The notes beneath the pieces are model-generated. The model was not told the DNA's origin. It saw only the letters and a list, made by a program, of their open reading frames with translations, and ran no database searches. A stretch of 64,000 bases of DNA from Pseudovibrio sp. Alg231-02 (GTDB lineage Bacteria; Pseudomonadota; Alphaproteobacteria; Rhizobiales; Stappiaceae), in the NCBI RefSeq assembly GCF_900143565.1, contig NZ_FREX01000006.1, positions 249,753 through 313,752 on the forward strand, written 5' to 3'. The translations under genes were made by a program, and so were the position numbers. Shown in pieces: positions 61,301 to 64,000 of the stretch; position 1 is the stretch's first letter; each line of letters starts with the position of its first letter.

Positions 61301-61713
61301 CGGGTGAAGCTGGTAATGATAAGCTCTACGGCGGAAAAGGTAGTGACTTCCTTGACGGCGGCTTAGGTGCTGACATTCTGGTGGGTGGCGCAGGTGAAGA
61401 TTCCTTCCGCTTCTCAACAGAGCTTGGCAACGACAATGTCGATAAGATCAAAGACTTCAGTGTTGGTGAGGATCTGATCCTTCTCGACAATGGTATCTTT
61501 GCTGAACTGGGCGGCACTGGCGCTCTTGATCTGACTGCATTCCACATGAGTGCTGCAGGTGTTAGCCAGGATGCTGCTGACCGCATCATCTACGATACCG
61601 ACAGCGGTGCTTTGCTGTATGATGCAGATGGTTCAGGAGACATCGGTGCAATTCAGTTCGCACAGTTGAAGACTGGTCTGTCACTTTCTGCAGATGACTT
61701 CGTTATCGTCTGA
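58372..61713 (+). CDS. Giant serralysin-type RTX metalloprotease with PPC domain
   Basis: 1113 residues against about 470-480 for classical serralysins. The catalytic domain (about 25-230) has the zinc motif HEFGHEFGLNHP with H146, E147, H150 and H156, and the Met-turn SVMSYFD with M188 and Y190. From about 330 to 800 come at least five blocks of GGxGxDxxx calcium-binding nonapeptides separated by beta-rich linkers. Residues about 815-965 look like a pre-peptidase C-terminal (PPC) domain (GYYGIELAAGTTITVDIDGI, YILEGAW). The last RTX block and a DKIKDFSVGEDLILLDNG end form the type I secretion signal region. No N-terminal signal peptide; the T1SS genes are not in the window. GGGAGAGA precedes the ATG. 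Confidence 0.93.
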   Translation: MPNSNQPNDQWWVNDQTPDNPFGKSEDYEAYIDYVSALPRSLTPEIAAQPLVINVSGLNDYPEYKAAAIGALEVWSAVTPLQFEIVDDVPFDSETQWMEVVSPAIGEQSDGSAFSSNRYVSIGQKFHDTEPNKTDIGGYVFDSFIHEFGHEFGLNHPGLYNYSGPGGVQINYLNNATWIYDRQQYSVMSYFDGIDVGETTRWSASTPLMADIEATIRRFFSEVDEDGARTYQKIDLNTGDNTYGFNSTEYGYELTSSGMQHDIGFTIHDTGGVDTIDFSGSTAGTILDLRAGQFSSVNGHSNNVSIFAGHNADQTEYYIENGIGSEYDDILIGNDGDNVLDGRGGADKMAGGKGDDVYFVDSADDIVREEADGGNDTIIVLNSDLDLGEIENVENIIYVGGTPTQPVDTGNDDTSSDSGDSLTSLIFGDEDNNTLEGGAGGDTIFGLDGDDLIIGGRDSLASRDINNTIAFEDLEDQTESDDGNDVLYGGRGNDTIFGGAGDDILDGGDGDDTLMGQDGVDIFRGGDGVDTVDYSHESPFQLLVNLETNVASGGTASGDTFYSIENLIGSDDRIDRFIGTDDNNHFWGRGGGDVFNGGGGDDILDGGNDGDLLYGDEGNDTLIGGSGQDYLDGGEGIDTVVYSGSSEGVTVDLANGTARGGDADGPVQIVGRGTVIRHDIIVDVENVVGSFFDDHLIGNDQTNELSGGSGNDILTGGEGADILNGGRGSDTADYSDATSGVNLNLGRGKSEGDTYISIENLSGSGHNDRMKGDNAANTLTGQGGNDVLRGGKGDDVLFGDFADQGEPIPRPGMGTGYATLGPDATNNSIATAFDISNNFSLTEDPDIFDSTTVLHTTVNATGNGQGGYYGIELAAGTTITVDIDGIADPNVHDSWVRLLDADGNIVTQNDDGGGDPGSTSNRDSSIVFVVEETGTYYILEGAWSPDVPGDGWSEAVPEGSTYKLNVSVEFPPEPIQPGEAGNDKLYGGKGSDFLDGGLGADILVGGAGEDSFRFSTELGNDNVDKIKDFSVGEDLILLDNGIFAELGGTGALDLTAFHMSAAGVSQDAADRIIYDTDSGALLYDADGSGDIGAIQFAQLKTGLSLSADDFVIV

Positions 61714-61720
61714 TAACTTA

Positions 61721-61750
61721 CAAGAGGGGAGCTCTCATGCTCCCCTCTTG
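61721..61750 (+). terminator. Strong hairpin after the RTX protease gene
   Basis: CAAGAGGGGAGC (61721-61732) and GCTCCCCTCTTG (61739-61750) form a perfect twelve-pair stem with a six-base loop. There is no T run directly after it, so it may terminate imperfectly or protect the mRNA end. Confidence 0.7.
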
Positions 61751-61802
61751 CTACCTTTATGCACCTAAACTGTTTTGATGACGCAATCCGATGGGGAAAA
61801 GA

Positions 61803-62210
61803 ATGAAGCCTCTGATCAATCGTAGTGTAGCTTTGTTGGCAGCCGGTCTCCTGGCCGCTGGAACCGATGCGTATTCTAAGACCACCGAAGCGCAAGCATC
61901 AGACATTCGCGGTACCCTTACGTTCGCAGGCGATACAGAAATTCCCAAGGGCCAAATCAAAATCTACATTGAAGACACTGCCATCAAAGACAGTACACGA
62001 GAACTCACCACCCAGACCCATCTCAAAAGCTCAGGCAAATCAAAAACCATCGACTTTTCCGTCACTCGCCCCTCCAACATTCAGGCGTCACCAACACTCC
62101 GGATCATAGCCCAACTACAACGCCCCGACGGCTGGCTCCTCGCCCAAGGCAGCACGAAGATCAAGTCCAGCAAGCCATTGGGTATTATGCTTTACAGGAC
62201 GATGTATTGA
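61803..62210 (+). CDS. Small exported protein, possibly YscW/YbaY-like
   Basis: 135 residues. A signal peptide (MKPLINRSVALLAAGLLAAG, cleavage near DAYS or EAQA) is followed by one beta-rich domain. GTLTFAGDTEIPKGQIKIYI and EDTAIKDSTREL, with ASPTLRIIAQLQRPDGWLLA later, recall the YscW/YbaY family, whose members are small periplasmic or outer-membrane-linked proteins. The match is from memory and tentative. No Cys in the signal region, so not a lipoprotein. The ATG at 61803 has GGGGAAAAG behind it. It follows the RTX protease on the same strand, but a strong hairpin lies between. Confidence 0.72.
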   Translation: MKPLINRSVALLAAGLLAAGTDAYSKTTEAQASDIRGTLTFAGDTEIPKGQIKIYIEDTAIKDSTRELTTQTHLKSSGKSKTIDFSVTRPSNIQASPTLRIIAQLQRPDGWLLAQGSTKIKSSKPLGIMLYRTMY

Positions 62211-62356
62211 TGAGTTACTGATGTGCTTACACTTGGTGTTTGTTTCACATGGACAGGTAGGTTGATTTAAGTGAAAGGCATTGTCCGTCATCGAATGAAT
62301 TTAGACAGAATTAGCTTCTGAGTAGCAGAGTGTTTGGCCCGGTTTGCGTTTTGATT

Positions 62357-63337
62357 TTAAGCGGCTTGCGCGTGGTAGCACAAGCGACGGTTTTGAAGAG
62401 TTTTCCGTTTAATCATCTGACTGTGCTCCAGGACCTGCTTATGGCGTCCCCAATAGGCACCAGCCGGGGTTACGTTCCCAAGGCTCTCGTGATAGCGGTG
62501 GTGATTATAGTAATCGATGAACCTTTCAATCTGGGCTTCCAGATCCCCTGGCATGTAATAGTTCTCAAGCAAGATGCGGTTCTTCATGGTTTGATGCCAG
62601 CGTTCGATCTTGCCTTGGGTTTGCGGATGATAAGGAGCCCCCCTGACATGCTTCAGATCTTTTTCCTCCAGCCATTCGGCCAAGTGCGACGAGACGTATG
62701 AGCTGCCATTGTCAGAAAGTAGGCGCGGTCGATGAAGCACCTTTGGTTGCTCGCTGCCTGAGGCATCGAGCGCCAACTGAAGAGTGTCGGTGACGTCCTT
62801 GGCTTTCATTGTGGAACACAACTTCCAGGAAATGATGTAGCGGGAATAATCATCAAGCACGGTGGACAGATAAAACCACCCCCAGCCTATGATCTTGAAA
62901 TAGGTGAAGTCAGTTTGCCACTGCTGATTTGGAGCCGTGGTTTTGTCCCTGAACTCATCAGTGGCCTTGATGACCACATAGGCCGGTGAGGTAAGAAGGT
63001 CCTGCGCTTTCAGCAACCGATAGACGGAAGCCTGTGAAACAAAATAGCCTTTTGTGTCTGTGAAGCGGACCGCGAGCTCTCGTGGTGACAAATCTGGCTC
63101 GTCTAGCGCCATCTCGATAATCTGTGCTCTGATCTCATCGGGAATACGGTTCCAGACCTTGGCGGGACGTGAAACTCTGTCCTCCAACGCTTCAACGCCG
63201 CCTTCCAGATAGCGATCATACCAAACATAGAACGTTGAGCGTGGAATACCCAGCAGCTCCAACGTGCGCTTGATTGGCTGATGTGATCCTTCAACCAGCC
63301 GGATAATCTCCAACTTCTCGTGGGCGGGATATCTCAT
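62357..63337 (-). CDS. IS3-family transposase OrfB
   Basis: 326 residues with an N-terminal helix-turn-helix (EIIRLVEGSHQPIKRTLELL, GIPRSTFYVWYDRYLEGG) and an rve-type DDE integrase core: first Asp in QWQTDFTYFK, second in LLSDNGSSYVSSHL, Glu in QGKIERWHQTMKNR. All three catalytic residues are present. The ATG overlaps the orfA stop (ATGA). Upstream in orfA a run of seven A is followed by G, the usual IS3 slippage site for making the OrfAB fusion transposase. Confidence 0.93.
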   Translation of the reverse strand: MRYPAHEKLEIIRLVEGSHQPIKRTLELLGIPRSTFYVWYDRYLEGGVEALEDRVSRPAKVWNRIPDEIRAQIIEMALDEPDLSPRELAVRFTDTKGYFVSQASVYRLLKAQDLLTSPAYVVIKATDEFRDKTTAPNQQWQTDFTYFKIIGWGWFYLSTVLDDYSRYIISWKLCSTMKAKDVTDTLQLALDASGSEQPKVLHRPRLLSDNGSSYVSSHLAEWLEEKDLKHVRGAPYHPQTQGKIERWHQTMKNRILLENYYMPGDLEAQIERFIDYYNHHRYHESLGNVTPAGAYWGRHKQVLEHSQMIKRKTLQNRRLCYHAQAA

Positions 63338-63708
63338 TCGTCGTCTCCCCCATCCTCGAGCATGCTTTTTTTAAGAAGCCGCAGCTACAGAGCTTGTTCG
63401 GCGACCACCTCCTTGAGATCGCGTGCTTCTTTGCGCAGCACCTTGACCTCACCGGTGCTGACCTGACGGGCCGTATCAGCAGCAAGTCGCTTCTTACCAG
63501 CTTCCAGAAACTCCTTCGATCAGCTGTAATAAAGCCCCTGTGAGATGTCCTCTTGTCGGCACAACTCGGCAATACTGTCCTCACCGCGCAGTCCAGCCAG
63601 CACGATACGGATCTTGTCTTCAGTGGAATAGCGCTTTCGGGGCGTGCGCGGGATGTCTTTAACCGCCTCCTCAGCTGCAGCGCTGGCGGTCCTTGTGTAT
63701 TGCCCCAT
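63334..63708 (-). pseudogene. IS3-family OrfA, broken by two nonsense codons
   Basis: 125 codons starting MGQYTRTASAAAEEAVKDIP with the OrfA helix-turn-helix (RYSTEDKIRIVLAGLRGEDS, IAELCRQEDISQGLYYS). The frame is then cut by TGA at 63520-63522, where relatives as I recall them have Trp (YYSWSKEF), and by TAG at 63385-63387, where Glu is expected (QALELRLLKK). Between and after the stops the normal leucine-zipper-like sequence continues to the natural TGA. There are no frameshifts, so both changes are single-base substitutions and the copy is not recent. Confidence 0.85.
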
Positions 63709-63744
63709 TGTTCACTCCTAATCTAGTGATCATGGGCCAAAACA

Positions 63745-64000
63745 CTCCCTTACTCAAATCGATCGATCTGTCCATAAGGCTCGCCGATAAACAACTTTGC
63801 CTTTCCTGTATGAAATTGGAAACCAGTTGAGTTAACAATTACCTTCGCCTCTGCGATGCAGCGAATGCTCAGTTTGTCTGTTGTGTTGCAGCTCGCAGAC
63901 AATGTGATCCGAGGCAACTAATCACATCTGCAGTTAAGGTGAGTTTGGCCTTTCTGAGAGATATCGACGACTCGATGAAAAAATCAGGCTGTTTGCAATT
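63745..64000. other. Sequence beyond the IS element
   Basis: About 255 bases to the window edge with no gene I can support. Whatever the IS interrupted or borders is not identifiable from this stretch. Confidence 0.4.

Larger units (their letters stand above)
62331..63744 (-). mobile_element. IS3-family insertion sequence (defective)
   Basis: A 1.4-kb element carrying orfA and orfB. The ends are imperfect inverted repeats: TGTTTGGCCC at 62331 and, read inward from the other side, TGTTTTGGCC from 63744. The shared sequence can be extended by GAG outward on both sides, so the exact boundary is uncertain by three bases. No short target duplication is visible at either boundary choice. orfA is broken by two stop codons while orfB is open, so the copy is probably inactive on its own. 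Confidence 0.88.

Overview
The window looks like chromosome of a marine alphaproteobacterium, most likely Pseudovibrio or a close Stappiaceae relative. This rests on roughly even base composition (judged by eye), alphaproteobacterial-type iron regulation (RirA, HemP, paired ExbD proteins), an IS3-family element of a type known from Rhodobacteraceae, and the general gene complement. The genus is inferred from protein resemblance and was not tested by a search.

Layout. 0-3.2 kb (minus): rpmH-rnpA-yidC-yihA, the ribosome/RNase P/membrane-insertase block, with a good promoter before rpmH. 3.5-7.5 kb (plus): a TVP38-type membrane protein, a mercuric-reductase-like flavoprotein and an orphan histidine kinase, followed by two identical tRNA-Arg(ACG) genes. 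7.9-10.5 kb: a membrane dipeptidase, a small nitroreductase and mogA. 11.0-14.9 kb: a tightly overlapped five-gene redox operon, made of a Rieske/FMN/3Fe-4S glutamate-synthase-like protein, two small membrane proteins, a cytochrome-b-like/Rieske protein and a membrane-anchored Cx3C protein. I know of no described function for it, and it is the best candidate here for an uncharacterised system. 15.1-18.1 kb: GST, an incomplete amino-acid ABC transporter and a Nudix hydrolase. 18.5-25.6 kb: kynU-kynA followed by a complete LivGFHMJ-type ABC transporter.

Iron genes form two blocks. At 25.7-29.9 kb lie hemP, exbB-exbD-exbD-tonB and rirA. At 39.9-53.1 kb there are two TonB-dependent receptors, each with its own inner-membrane importer (a FecBCDE-type ABC system with a siderophore-interacting reductase, and an RhtX/FptX-type MFS permease), plus feoAB. 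No siderophore biosynthesis genes are present, so this part of the genome appears to scavenge siderophores. TGA-N9-TCA motifs overlap possible -35 elements in front of two of these operons.

30.2-35.4 kb holds a GntR/FCD regulator and a catabolic operon (split UxaA-type dehydratase, enolase-superfamily enzyme, BCCT transporter). Two sites in the operon promoter match the FadR-type TNGTNNNACNA pattern exactly, and a near match lies before the regulator. 35.6-39.6 kb carries an NTF2-like protein, a DMT exporter, a glutathionyl-hydroquinone reductase, and LysR and TetR regulators. 53.3-57.3 kb is a short CstA carrier beside a LytS/LytTR two-component pair, recalling E. coli BtsS/BtsR and its pyruvate transporter. 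58.4-62.2 kb encodes a very large serralysin-type RTX metalloprotease and a small exported protein. 62.3-63.7 kb is an IS3-family element whose orfA has two nonsense codons.
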